DNA of 64,000 bases from Flagellimonas myxillae (GTDB taxonomy: Bacteria > Bacteroidota > Bacteroidia > Flavobacteriales > Flavobacteriaceae), in assembly GCF_023502235.1 (NCBI RefSeq), contig NZ_JAMFLY010000005.1:62001-126000 (forward strand), in the 5' to 3' direction. The notes beneath the pieces are model-generated. The model did not search any database and was not told where the DNA came from. It saw nothing but the letters and a program-made list of their open reading frames with translations. How positions within the stretch are numbered: the first letter of the stretch is position 1; every line of letters starts with the position of its first letter. Shown here one piece after another: positions 25,349 through 34,290 of the stretch. A program made the translations under genes and the position numbers.

Positions 25349-27283
25349 CTATCTCAAAATAGAAAACTCAATTTGGGAATCCGTGAAAACCGTATGGATC
25401 TGGGTTTTAAAATCGCTTTCGTCCGCATTAAAGATATTGTCCACATAGGTCTGGGGATTCAAATCAATTAATGGAAACCAGGTACTTTGTACCTGCACTT
25501 GCAGTTTATGTCCTTTTTTTATGGTGTGGAAAACGTCTTGTAGTTTGATGTCCACAGCCGTTTTTTGATTGGGCACAAACGGCTCGGGATGCGAAAAACT
25601 GTTCCTAAAACGACCGCGGAGCACTTCACTTCTGACCATCAGATGGTAATTGGCAAGTTTTAAGTGGTCTTGCATTTCCTCATTGGTCTCTACATTGGAC
25701 GGATGAACATCAATGATCTTCACAATCCAATCTGCCGCCGTTCCGGTGGTTGCCACCTTTAGTTTGGCCATAATATCACCAGCTAGCGTTAGGTCTTCTT
25801 CCAATACCTCTGTTTCGAAAACCAATACATCAGATCTACGGGCCGCAAACCGTTGGTCATCTGTCATATATTTTCTTGGGGTGAAAACCGATTTAATGTC
25901 CTCCGAGTAGGGAACCGGTTTATTAACGTCGCTAATAAACTTCAGTGGCACCGCTTTTTCAGGTTCAAGGGTCAGTTCTTGATTATCCGACAAAAACATA
26001 GTCTGCTTTACTACCCCTTTGGGCGGCCAAGCGTCCAGCGTGCTCCATTCTTTCTTTCCGGAATCGAAAACATAAGCTTCAGGAAGTCCACTGTTTTTGT
26101 CCCCTTCACCCTTAAGAAAATGGTTGAAGAACTTCGCTTCTATATTTTTTTGATAAAACAGGGAAATAGAATCCCCAAAGTAGTAATTCCCCACAGCGTT
26201 TCGAGTTACATTTCGAGCCCAACCCCCATGGTCCCAAGGGCCAAATACCATCGTATTGTAATTGCCCTTATTGTGCTTTTCTATGTTTTTGTAGGTCTCC
26301 AACGGACCGTATAGATCCTCCGCATCAAACCAGCCACCTACAATCATGGTGGCCACATGGGATTTTACATTTTTCAGATGCTGGATAATCCCCCTGCTTT
26401 GCCAGAGCTCGTCATAATTTGGATGGTCTTTTAGCTCATTCCAGAAAAAATCGTCGGTTACTCCTTCCGGTCGAAGCTTGGGTGTATCCACCGTTTCGTA
26501 CTCAAAAAAGGAATTCAGGTTTTTAAGGGGGCCGTTGTCCAAAAAGAACTGATACTGGTCTTCGGTCTGAATATCCGGCAGTACATACCATGCCGTATCT
26601 ATGGGTTGATCGTTGTTGGGCCTCGGCGTTCCAAAAAGGGAAGTTGCCCTAAAGTAGCTCAACAAATAGGCCCCGTTGTGATGGAAATCGTCAAAAAAGA
26701 AATCGCCAATACACGCTTGGGGGGAAGCCGCCTTTAGTGCAGGGTGGGCATCCACTGTGGCATAGGTAGCGTAAAAACCGGGGTAAGAAATCCCCCAAAC
26801 CCCAACTTTTCCGTTGTTGTTTTCCACATTGTTCACCAACCACTCTATAGTATCATAGGTATCAGAACTTTCATCCACTTGATCATTACTGGTCTTGTTG
26901 GGAATATAGGCCCGCATGTTTTCGTAATGCCCCTCACTGAGCCATCTTCCACGCACATCTTGATAGACGATGATATTCCCTTCTTTCATTAAGTGCACAT
27001 TGGGCCCGATCTGTTTCCTAAAGTTTCCTTCTCCATAGGGTCTCGAACTATAAGGAGTCCGTTGCATTAATATGGGGTATTCCTTAGAGGTGTCTTTCGG
27101 GGTATATATGGTGGTATGCAATTTTGCGCCATCCCTCATTTCAATATCCACTTCCTGTTTGGTATAGTGCAATTCAACATAGTTCTCCTTAACTGCAGCT
27201 TCTGTTTTGACTGTTTTTTTACAACCCACAAGTGCATTGATCAAACCCATAACCACCAACAAGCTTAAAATCCTATATTTCAT
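25349..27283 (-). CDS. CocE/NonD-family hydrolase (X-Pro dipeptidyl-peptidase-like), lipoprotein
   Basis: 644 residues. Lipoprotein signal MKYRILSLLVVMGLINALVG-Cys21. The peptidase S15 alpha/beta-hydrolase domain has the nucleophile Ser166 in GISYPG, the oxyanion region RTPYSSRPYG and QDVRGRW, then a C-terminal jelly-roll (PepX_C) with RGRFRNSFSHPEPF. Family members are acylases, esterases or glutaryl/amino-ester hydrolases; the substrate here is unknown. It probably acts at the outer face of the cell or in the periplasm. It shares the strand with metK but a strong terminator separates them. Confidence 0.92.
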   Translation of the reverse strand: MKYRILSLLVVMGLINALVGCKKTVKTEAAVKENYVELHYTKQEVDIEMRDGAKLHTTIYTPKDTSKEYPILMQRTPYSSRPYGEGNFRKQIGPNVHLMKEGNIIVYQDVRGRWLSEGHYENMRAYIPNKTSNDQVDESSDTYDTIEWLVNNVENNNGKVGVWGISYPGFYATYATVDAHPALKAASPQACIGDFFFDDFHHNGAYLLSYFRATSLFGTPRPNNDQPIDTAWYVLPDIQTEDQYQFFLDNGPLKNLNSFFEYETVDTPKLRPEGVTDDFFWNELKDHPNYDELWQSRGIIQHLKNVKSHVATMIVGGWFDAEDLYGPLETYKNIEKHNKGNYNTMVFGPWDHGGWARNVTRNAVGNYYFGDSISLFYQKNIEAKFFNHFLKGEGDKNSGLPEAYVFDSGKKEWSTLDAWPPKGVVKQTMFLSDNQELTLEPEKAVPLKFISDVNKPVPYSEDIKSVFTPRKYMTDDQRFAARRSDVLVFETEVLEEDLTLAGDIMAKLKVATTGTAADWIVKIIDVHPSNVETNEEMQDHLKLANYHLMVRSEVLRGRFRNSFSHPEPFVPNQKTAVDIKLQDVFHTIKKGHKLQVQVQSTWFPLIDLNPQTYVDNIFNADESDFKTQIHTVFTDSQIEFSILR

Positions 27284-27337
27284 ACCATAAAATTTAGAAG
27301 CTAAAGCTACTAAAGTTCAAAGGAGTACGCCAACAAA

Positions 27338-27361
27338 AAAGGGAACCAATTGGTTCCCTTT
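27338..27361 (-). terminator. Intrinsic terminator of metK
   Basis: Perfect 24-base palindrome, arms AAAGGGAACC and GGTTCCCTTT around AATT, with a T-run on the minus strand. Located 22 bases after the metK stop. Confidence 0.9.
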
Positions 27362-27383
27362 CTATAATAATGATTTGTATTGC

Positions 27384-28637
27384 TTAAAGTCCAAACTCGC
27401 TTTTTATGGCTTCCAACATGTCCAGTTTCTCCCAGGTAAAAAGCTCAACCTCCTTTTCAATACGGCCGTTGTAGGGCGATTCGAAAACCTTGGTCAATGT
27501 CTGGGGTTGTTTGCCCATGTGTCCATAAGCGGCTGTTTCCAGGTAAATGGGATTTCGCAACTTAAGGCGTTCTTCTATAGCGAAGGGTCTCATATCGAAT
27601 AGTTTGGCGGCTTTTTTGGCGATTTCACCATCTGAAAGGTCAACATTGGACGTTCCATAAGTATCCACAAAAATGGATGTGGGTTCCACAACCCCTATGG
27701 CGTAACTCACCTGCACCAATATTTCATCGGCTACACCGGCAGCCACCAAATTCTTGGCCGCATGCCTTGCGGCGTAGGCAGCACTTCGGTCCACCTTGCT
27801 CGGGTCTTTTCCGCTAAAAGCTCCTCCCCCATGTGCTCCCTTGCCCCCATAGGTGTCCACAATAATTTTGCGACCGGTAAGTCCAGCGTCCCCGTGAGGT
27901 CCTCCAATTACAAATTTCCCTGTAGGGTTAATGTGGTACTTTATATGGTCGTTGAACAAGGCGCTAATATTTGCAGGCAACAACTCCTTTACCCTGGGAA
28001 TCAAAATACTAATGATATCCTCTTTGATCTTTGCCAGCATATTTTCATCCTCATCAAACTCGTCGTGCTGGGTAGAAACCACAATGGTATCGATGCGTTG
28101 CGGAACGTTGTCATCGGAGTACTCGATGGTCACCTGGGCTTTTGCATCGGGGCGTAAATACCCTATCTGGGTACCATCATGCCGTAAGGCTGCCAAAACC
28201 TGCAAGATCTTATGCGAAATATCCAATGCCAAGGGCATATAGTTTTCGGTTTCCTTGGTGGCATAACCAAACATCATTCCTTGATCTCCGGCTCCCTGCT
28301 CTTCCTTTTTGCCTCGGTCCACACCTTGATTAATATCTTGGGATTGTTCATGGATCAAAGAAATAACTCCGCAGGAGTCACCACTAAATTGATACTCTCC
28401 CTTGGTATACCCAATCTTATTGATAACCTCCCTGGCGATGTTCTGCACATCCAAATAGGTATCGCTCTTTACCTCGCCCGCTAGCACAACTTGCCCGGTG
28501 GTCACCAAGGTTTCACAGGCCACCTTACTTTCGGGGTCAAAGGCCAAAAAGTTGTCCAAAAGGGCATCACTGATCTGATCCGCAATCTTATCTGGGTGTC
28601 CTTCACTAACTGATTCAGATGTAAACAAATATGCCAT
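27384..28637 (-). CDS. metK: S-adenosylmethionine synthetase
   Basis: 417 residues with all family signatures: [71 protein letters not shown]. It makes SAM from methionine and ATP in the cytosol and so produces the ligand sensed by the three riboswitches in the window. AAAGGA is placed before the ATG. It is monocistronic between its own promoter/SAM-II-like leader and the terminator. Confidence 0.98.
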   Translation of the reverse strand: MAYLFTSESVSEGHPDKIADQISDALLDNFLAFDPESKVACETLVTTGQVVLAGEVKSDTYLDVQNIAREVINKIGYTKGEYQFSGDSCGVISLIHEQSQDINQGVDRGKKEEQGAGDQGMMFGYATKETENYMPLALDISHKILQVLAALRHDGTQIGYLRPDAKAQVTIEYSDDNVPQRIDTIVVSTQHDEFDEDENMLAKIKEDIISILIPRVKELLPANISALFNDHIKYHINPTGKFVIGGPHGDAGLTGRKIIVDTYGGKGAHGGGAFSGKDPSKVDRSAAYAARHAAKNLVAAGVADEILVQVSYAIGVVEPTSIFVDTYGTSNVDLSDGEIAKKAAKLFDMRPFAIEERLKLRNPIYLETAAYGHMGKQPQTLTKVFESPYNGRIEKEVELFTWEKLDMLEAIKSEFGL

Positions 28638-28725
28638 TGTCCTTTTTTAGTTGGATTGGATTTGACGAAAAAGCATAAAGGAGTTTACAAATCTCTGGTG
28701 AGAAGCCCGGAATGCCCCGGGATAA

Positions 28726-28795
28726 ACTGCTTTAGCATTTTTGAGGCTGAAATGGATTCAGTCAACGAGGTTGCAATCAGTCAAATCTATCCTCA
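28726..28795 (-). ncRNA. SAM-II-like riboswitch in the metK leader (long-loop variant)
   Basis: Minus strand from 28795: P1 GAGG (28794-28791) pairs with CCTC (28770-28767), enclosing ATAGATTTGACTGATTGCAA, which matches the SAM-II loop signature GATTTAACNGTATTGCAA; then GTTGACTGAATCC, an inserted small hairpin (CTGAA/TTTCAG), and the 3' AATGCTAAAGCAG corresponding to the conserved GCTAAA strand that makes the pseudoknot. It lies ~90 bases before the start codon and begins at the predicted transcription start. An extra CCCGG/CCGGG stem sits downstream. A covariance search would settle the class. Confidence 0.82.
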
Positions 28796-28805
28796 TTTTG
28801 AAGGG

Positions 28806-28837
28806 CAAAAGTATGGTAAATGGTAATTTCCTCAAAA
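28806..28837 (-). promoter_or_regulatory. metK promoter
   Basis: Minus strand TTTTG (28837-28833), 19-base spacer, TACTTTTG (28813-28806): a textbook Bacteroidota -33/-7 pair. Start of transcription is expected near 28799, directly ahead of the SAM-II-like aptamer. Confidence 0.8.
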
Positions 28838-28844
28838 TAGAAAG

Positions 28845-31538
28845 TTATAAATCATACTTCACCTTCAGGACAACATATCGGGGTTGGACTAAATAGGAAG
28901 ATGTTCTAAAAAATTGATCATTGTAAGTATCCTGATTGAGCTCCCTATTGTTGGTCAAATTGGTGGCTTCCAAGCTGTATTCCCATTTGCTATCCTTTTT
29001 CTGGTAGGAAAGGCTCGCATTTAAAAAACCATATTTGTTTTCCACCGACCCTGCCTTGTCCCGATAGAAATAATAGTCATAATCAGCCAACAAAATAAAA
29101 CCCTTACCAAAAGCAGCATCGAATTTCACAAAAGGCCGATCGGTTAGAAATGTTGTGGACGTATTGGCGTTATCATAGTCATTTTTGGTAAATCTGTATC
29201 CAAGTTCCAGATTAGGGGCATTGGTAAAGCTACTGCCTACGGAGGTGGTATAATTCTGGGTGAAGGAAGTGGATTTCAAGGGTGCATCGTTGATGATGTT
29301 ATAGGTATTGGAGTACGACAAGGAAGCACGTGCACTCAACTTCACCCGTCCAAATGTTCGCTGATATCCCCCCGAACCACTCAAAGTTTCGTCATCAAGA
29401 TTGGAATTTATGGTAGTACTCACTTGATTGATCCCTGCAATGGCCGTGTTGGTCTTGAAGGCATCAATTCGTTTGCTGTATGAGGCGTTGGCAAAAATAT
29501 TTTGCATGTTAAACATGCTAAAACTGAAGAAATTTAGGTTGACATTGTGGTACAGTGCACTTTCCAAGCCTGTATTTCCTTGGTACAGTGAGTTGTAGTT
29601 GTTGAAGATATATCCTTCTGCAAAGCTGTTGATATCTGAAAAGTTTCTTCGAATGTTATAATTGAGTCGGATGCTTTCCGACTGTTTAAACTGATAGTTG
29701 ATAAACAGATCCGGCACTACGTTTACCATATCATCCTTAACAGCGGTCCCCAACTGGGTATTGGTGGCGGTATAGCTGTGAACATGGAAACCTGGATTCA
29801 GGGTCAACTTCCCAACGGCCACTTTATAGTGAAATCCCAAAAAGAGATCGGAAAAATTGAACTCTACGGTATTGTTCAAACTTGCGTCATTAAAGTTGGC
29901 GGGGCCACCCGAATCCAAAATCTGGAATATTGACGAATTAAACCGCTGACTACTTTGGATGGTACCCAAGGTAAAATTGAGGTTGCTCTTGGGGCCGGTC
30001 ACCCAAAAGTGGTCCAATTTGGCATCCAACCGGTGGGTCTGTGTATATTGATTTTGATTGATGTTGAAATTGGACTGCCCTTGATCAAAGGGCACGATGC
30101 CCAAAAAGGGTTGTTGTTCTCGGATGGCGTTGTAAAAGGGGTTTTCGTCAGCATACTCATATTGTGCCTCCAAAGCGAAAATATGATCTTCACTGGCGGT
30201 GTAGTACACATTGGAATTTTGGGTCACCGTGGTCGGTTTTTGGGATTGGTTCTGTGTAATATCATCGGTTACATCAGAAACCGAACGTGTATTTTCCAGT
30301 TCTTCCTCGTCGGATAAGCGAATAAGCACATCGTAATCCCATTGTAGAAGATCTGATGGTTTATAGTTCGAGGCAAGTTTTATCAAACCCAATTGGGAAG
30401 TTTGGTCCGTTTGGGTTTCCGTGTTCTCCGTTTCTTCACTGGAAATGAAAGTCCTCGTAGCCATGGTTTCCAACAAAGTATTGGTATAGGAATAGATCCC
30501 AAATCCACTGAACCGCCAAGCTTCTGAAGGTTTATAACTAAAGTTCAACGCTCCAAATTTGGAATTGATGTCCTTGGCCCGGTTGTTCTGCACCTGGGCC
30601 AATCCCAATCCGCTTGAACCAGTGGTAAAGGTGGTGCCCGTATTGTTCCGCGTAGCCCCACGAAAACCGCCGGTGAAATTCCAATAATCCCTCCTGGAAA
30701 AAGCAATTTCCCCAAGGTTGTTCAAATCCGTTAAAATATTGATGCTAAAATTTGGACTGTAGTAGAACAATTTGGGATGGGCCACATAACGTTCATCCAA
30801 TCCCAATCCACCGGTAATCTCCCCAAACCAAAATTTCTTTTTTCCTTCCTTTAGTTTAATGTTGAGGGCCACATTGTCCTGATTGTTGGTCACGCCGCTC
30901 AATTGGGAAACCTCGGTATAGTTACGTAGAACTTCCACCTTGTCCAGGGCATTGGCCGGAATGTTTTTTGACGCCAATTTGGAATCCCCGTCAAAAAAAT
31001 CCTCCCCCTCCACCATTACTTTGCTTACGGTCTTGCCCTCAACCTCAATTTCGCCATCATCGTTCACCTCAATGCCAGGAAGCTTTTCCAATACATCTGC
31101 CAGCTTTTTTTCAGTTCCTGACACGAAAGAATCGGTATTATAAACAATGGTATCTCCTTTCACCGTAACTGGAATTTCGTAGACTACTTCGACCTCCTCC
31201 AAATTCTCAGCTTGCGGGTGGAGGGTGACATCGAGTTGTAAATCTTGCTCCATAGTGGAAACCGGAATTTCCTTCGGCTTAAAACCCAGATAACTGATCT
31301 TTACCAAGTATTCTGTATTGGCTTTTACATGAAGTCGAAAGAGCCCATCCGAATTGGTTATTCCAAAACCATCTAATGCCTGGTTGGATTGATTTACAGC
31401 TACCACATTGGCCATTTCCAACGGATTCTGGAGGGTATCGCGAACGGTTCCGACAAGTGTTATTTTTTGGGCCGTGGCTGAAACCCCTAAAAGCATTAAA
31501 AGGGCTAGCAATATTGGCGTAATATTTTTACCCATCAA
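28845..31538 (-). CDS. Outer-membrane beta-barrel protein with CarboxypepD-regulatory-like domain
   Basis: 897 residues. Signal peptide MMGKNITPILLALLMLLGVSATAQ, then a carboxypeptidase-regulatory-like beta-sandwich (~25-110: GTVRDTLQNPLEMANVVAV...YLVKISYLGFKP), a TonB-receptor plug-like part (GTEKKLADVLEKLPGIEVNDDGEIEVEGK...VMVEGEDFF; DGDSKLASKNIPANALDKVEVLRNY) and a long C-terminal OMP_b-brl_3 barrel. The substrate is unknown. The start overlaps the upstream GLPGLI gene by 4 bases, so the two are translationally coupled. Confidence 0.9.
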   Translation of the reverse strand: MMGKNITPILLALLMLLGVSATAQKITLVGTVRDTLQNPLEMANVVAVNQSNQALDGFGITNSDGLFRLHVKANTEYLVKISYLGFKPKEIPVSTMEQDLQLDVTLHPQAENLEEVEVVYEIPVTVKGDTIVYNTDSFVSGTEKKLADVLEKLPGIEVNDDGEIEVEGKTVSKVMVEGEDFFDGDSKLASKNIPANALDKVEVLRNYTEVSQLSGVTNNQDNVALNIKLKEGKKKFWFGEITGGLGLDERYVAHPKLFYYSPNFSINILTDLNNLGEIAFSRRDYWNFTGGFRGATRNNTGTTFTTGSSGLGLAQVQNNRAKDINSKFGALNFSYKPSEAWRFSGFGIYSYTNTLLETMATRTFISSEETENTETQTDQTSQLGLIKLASNYKPSDLLQWDYDVLIRLSDEEELENTRSVSDVTDDITQNQSQKPTTVTQNSNVYYTASEDHIFALEAQYEYADENPFYNAIREQQPFLGIVPFDQGQSNFNINQNQYTQTHRLDAKLDHFWVTGPKSNLNFTLGTIQSSQRFNSSIFQILDSGGPANFNDASLNNTVEFNFSDLFLGFHYKVAVGKLTLNPGFHVHSYTATNTQLGTAVKDDMVNVVPDLFINYQFKQSESIRLNYNIRRNFSDINSFAEGYIFNNYNSLYQGNTGLESALYHNVNLNFFSFSMFNMQNIFANASYSKRIDAFKTNTAIAGINQVSTTINSNLDDETLSGSGGYQRTFGRVKLSARASLSYSNTYNIINDAPLKSTSFTQNYTTSVGSSFTNAPNLELGYRFTKNDYDNANTSTTFLTDRPFVKFDAAFGKGFILLADYDYYFYRDKAGSVENKYGFLNASLSYQKKDSKWEYSLEATNLTNNRELNQDTYNDQFFRTSSYLVQPRYVVLKVKYDL

Positions 31539-32440
31539 CCCCTAATTCTACCACTGTTACCACCTCTTCGTCGATTTCTGAATCTTTCGGACATCTCTTC
31601 CATTTTTTTGGACATTAAATCATCGTATTCCTTTTGGGTAACCTGTTTCCCTTTGGTAGGAGCCTCTATCTCCACTTCTTCCTTTGGATTGAGGATCAAT
31701 TTGGAGCACAATATGGCCGTTCTCCCATCGTTGACTTCCAAAATAAGGCCGGGCAAACCCCAATAAGTGCCCGGGCCCTGACTTATGGGAATCTCCGGTG
31801 TGTACCAAACAGTAATTTCCTGTGCTTTGGGGGGCTCCATTTGGGATAAAAAGGAGTTGGACGAAGTACTGTTCTTTTGAATCGTATCTTTTTTAGCGGG
31901 GTCTCCTCCTGGTCTGGAATCCGCTCGGCGGGGACGCATTCTCCTAAAGCGATCCGTCATATCTGCCTCTTTTTTAATGGTGGTCGCCTTATAGCAGGTA
32001 TAGTTTCCGATTTTTTTTGTCTCGGACCCCAACACCCACTCCCACTGAGGCAAACTATCCTTTATCAAGAACATTTTGCCAAACATTTCGGACTGCCTCA
32101 CATAGGCCTGGTCTTGTACATTTTTGTAGTAGGTTCCAGATCCTGATGCCAAAAAGCCCATTCGCATGCCTCCCCTACCTTGGGTCCCAGGAGTTTCCAG
32201 TTTTTCTTCCTCTTCGTAGGTACTGGAAGTTTTGTCGAAGTTAAGCTCAAAGGTTCGTTCCATAGCCCTTCGCATGCGCTCCCTTATTTCCTGTTTTCTG
32301 GATTCGGGCATGTCTGGAGGTCCAAAATCATCTCCTATCGATGTTTTGGATTCGTAAACGGCTATTCCTTGAAAATCTTGGGCAAAAGTTGAAAGCATGC
32401 CAAAAAAGCACACAAACAAAAACGGTTTTATATGAGTCAT
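31535..32440 (-). CDS. GLPGLI family protein
   Basis: 301 residues with a signal peptide (MTHIKPFLFVCFFGMLSTFAQ) and the name-giving motif in YWGLPGLILEVNDG near residue 230. A Met/Arg-rich acidic-basic middle (RMRRAMERTFE; RFRRMRPRRAD) and an Arg/Gly-rich tail are notable. Family function is unknown; it is exported and usually encoded with a beta-barrel protein, as here. It probably forms a periplasmic or outer-membrane unit with the coupled barrel. Confidence 0.92.
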   Translation of the reverse strand: MTHIKPFLFVCFFGMLSTFAQDFQGIAVYESKTSIGDDFGPPDMPESRKQEIRERMRRAMERTFELNFDKTSSTYEEEEKLETPGTQGRGGMRMGFLASGSGTYYKNVQDQAYVRQSEMFGKMFLIKDSLPQWEWVLGSETKKIGNYTCYKATTIKKEADMTDRFRRMRPRRADSRPGGDPAKKDTIQKNSTSSNSFLSQMEPPKAQEITVWYTPEIPISQGPGTYWGLPGLILEVNDGRTAILCSKLILNPKEEVEIEAPTKGKQVTQKEYDDLMSKKMEEMSERFRNRRRGGNSGRIRG

Positions 32441-32630
32441 GTTCCCCTAAATTTGGTCCTTGGACTAATGTAACCCACAATGGTTTAAGAGCATCATAAA
32501 AAAATGCAAATCTCTGGAAGGGGAGCAAAGAATTCTCACCCAAAGATTTTTACCAACTCAGGATAACTTGTATATTGCACGAAGGTTTTCCCCTGATCAA
32601 AACAACACCAATCTAAAACATCACTACCCC

Positions 32631-33245
32631 ATGCACATTGCTGTAGCAGGAAACATTGGAGCCGGAAAGACAACCTTAACCAATTTACTGGCAAAACATT
32701 ATAAATGGGACGCTCAATTTGAGGACGTGGTAGACAACCCCTATTTGGATGATTTTTACACCCAGATGGAACGGTGGAGTTTTAACCTTCAAATTTATTT
32801 CCTGAACAGTCGCTACCGACAAATACTAAAGATTCGGGAAAGCGGTAAAGATGTGATTCAGGACAGGACTATTTATGAGGACGCCCATATTTTTGCACCC
32901 AATTTGCATGCCATGGGACTCATGACCAACAGGGATTTTGAAAACTATTCCAGTCTTTTTGAATTGATGGAAACCCTGGTGCAACCTCCTGACCTCTTGA
33001 TTTATTTAAGAAGTTCCATTCCCAATTTGGTGAACCAAATCCACAAAAGGGGAAGGGATTATGAAAATAGCATTTCCATAGATTACCTAAGCCGATTGAA
33101 CGAACGATATGAAGCTTGGGTGAACACCTACGAAAAAGGCAAGTTGCTGATTTTTGATGTGGATGATATCAACTTCGTGGACAATCCTGAAGATTTGGGC
33201 AAGGTAATCAACCGCATTGATGCAGAATTGCACGGGTTGTTCTAG
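32631..33245 (+). CDS. Deoxynucleoside kinase
   Basis: 204 residues from ATG 32631 (MHIAVAGNIGAGKTTLTNLLAKHY); the 21 codons before it in frame are not family-like. P-loop GNIGAGKTT, the DRTIYED (DRS-type) motif, and the LID Arg motif HKRGRDYENSISIDYL mark the dNK/dGK family. It phosphorylates deoxynucleosides (deoxyadenosine/deoxyguanosine/deoxycytidine class) with ATP in nucleotide salvage. The nucleoside transporter and thyA lie farther along the same strand, but not in one operon. Confidence 0.93.
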   Translation: MHIAVAGNIGAGKTTLTNLLAKHYKWDAQFEDVVDNPYLDDFYTQMERWSFNLQIYFLNSRYRQILKIRESGKDVIQDRTIYEDAHIFAPNLHAMGLMTNRDFENYSSLFELMETLVQPPDLLIYLRSSIPNLVNQIHKRGRDYENSISIDYLSRLNERYEAWVNTYEKGKLLIFDVDDINFVDNPEDLGKVINRIDAELHGLF

Positions 33246-33489
33246 GAATCTCCACGTTCCAAATTCCAAAAATCCAACAATCTAATAATCTAATAATCCA
33301 ATAGACCAAATCCTTCCCGTTCCCTCAACGAAAGGGTCTATTCCCTCATTTTCGATTTTTTAAGGCTGATTTTCAAGCTAGCTTGGATATGGAATTATTT
33401 CTATGTCTAACAAAAAGCAATTTACATATACTGGTTCTTGACTGCGCTAGAACTGACAGCATGAATTGCTTATCAAAAATTTGAAATTT

Positions 33490-34191
33490 ATGAAACCGAA
33501 AAAGAACCAAGAATTGGAACTAAAACGAAACAGCGTACTCTACTTTTCAGTTGGTCTGGTAGCCGTATTGCTTTTGGCCTATGTGGCCTTGGAATGGAAA
33601 TCGTATTATGAAACTCCAGAATATGCCCAGAACTTAGGTGTCCCCGATGAACTTATAGAGGATGTTCCCATCACGGTACATGAACTTCCACCACCACCGC
33701 CTAAAATCCAAACTCCCCCGGTCATTGAAATTATCCCCGATGAGGACAAAACTGTTGAAACAGTTATCGAATCCAGTGAAGTGAATCAAGAAACAGAAAT
33801 TGCCAAAGTGGAAGATATTGTCGTCTTAGACGATGAAACACCGGATGAAGTTTCATTTATAGTTGTTGAAGATTCTCCAGTATTCCCTGGCTGTGAAGAC
33901 GCGCAAGACCAAAGGGCTTGTTTTCAATCCATGATGCAAAAGCATATCCGTAAAAACTTCCGCTATCCCGAAAATGCGGTTGATATGAACCTGCAAGGTC
34001 GGGTCAATGTTATGTTTACCATTCAGAAAGATGGAAGTATCGATGATGTGCGTATGCGGGGACCCCATAAAGTTTTGGAGCAAGAAGCGGCACGGATCAT
34101 CTCCAAGCTTCCCAAAATGACACCCGGGAAACAACGTGGTGCACCGGTGAGGGTTCCATTTTCCATCCCAATAACCTTTCAGTTACAATAA
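33490..34191 (+). CDS. TonB-like energy transducer
   Basis: 234 residues from ATG 33490 (MKPKKNQELELKRNSVLYFSV); eight additional upstream codons are unlikely. One N-terminal TM helix (YFSVGLVAVLLLAYVALEW), a Pro-rich stretch (HELPPPPPKIQTPPVIEIIP), an acidic linker, and a C-terminal TonB domain (MQKHIRKNFRYPENAVDMNLQGRVNVMFTIQKDGSI...VPFSIPITFQLQ). It passes proton-motive-force energy to TonB-dependent receptors. Single gene, followed by a strong terminator. The 33246-33489 gap before it holds a weak inverted repeat only. Confidence 0.95.
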   Translation: MKPKKNQELELKRNSVLYFSVGLVAVLLLAYVALEWKSYYETPEYAQNLGVPDELIEDVPITVHELPPPPPKIQTPPVIEIIPDEDKTVETVIESSEVNQETEIAKVEDIVVLDDETPDEVSFIVVEDSPVFPGCEDAQDQRACFQSMMQKHIRKNFRYPENAVDMNLQGRVNVMFTIQKDGSIDDVRMRGPHKVLEQEAARIISKLPKMTPGKQRGAPVRVPFSIPITFQLQ

Positions 34192-34210
34192 AAGGCCAAT
34201 AACTTTGATA

Positions 34211-34253
34211 TAGTTGATTTCCAAGACACCCAATGGAAATCAACTATTTTTTT
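34211..34253 (+). terminator. Intrinsic terminator of tonB-like gene
   Basis: Perfect 12-bp stem TAGTTGATTTCC/GGAAATCAACTA with a 12-base loop and a seven-T run, 19 bases after the stop codon. Confidence 0.9.
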
Positions 34254-34290
34254 CTAGCTTAGGGGAAGCCAACCTCTAAACGTTACACCC

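Noticed and set aside
28700..28730. CCCGG/CCGGG stem in the metK leader as an intrinsic terminator.
   Set aside because: Stem is only five pairs and no T-run follows; more likely part of a translation-level expression platform.
33300..33347. GGGTCTATTCCCTC (33334-33347) equals a stretch of the SAM-I core, within an inverted repeat AATAGACC/GGTCTATT.
   Set aside because: None of the other S-box elements (AAGAAAGGTGG, AGCAACC, AAGGTGC) occur on either strand nearby; taken as chance or a weak hairpin after the kinase gene.
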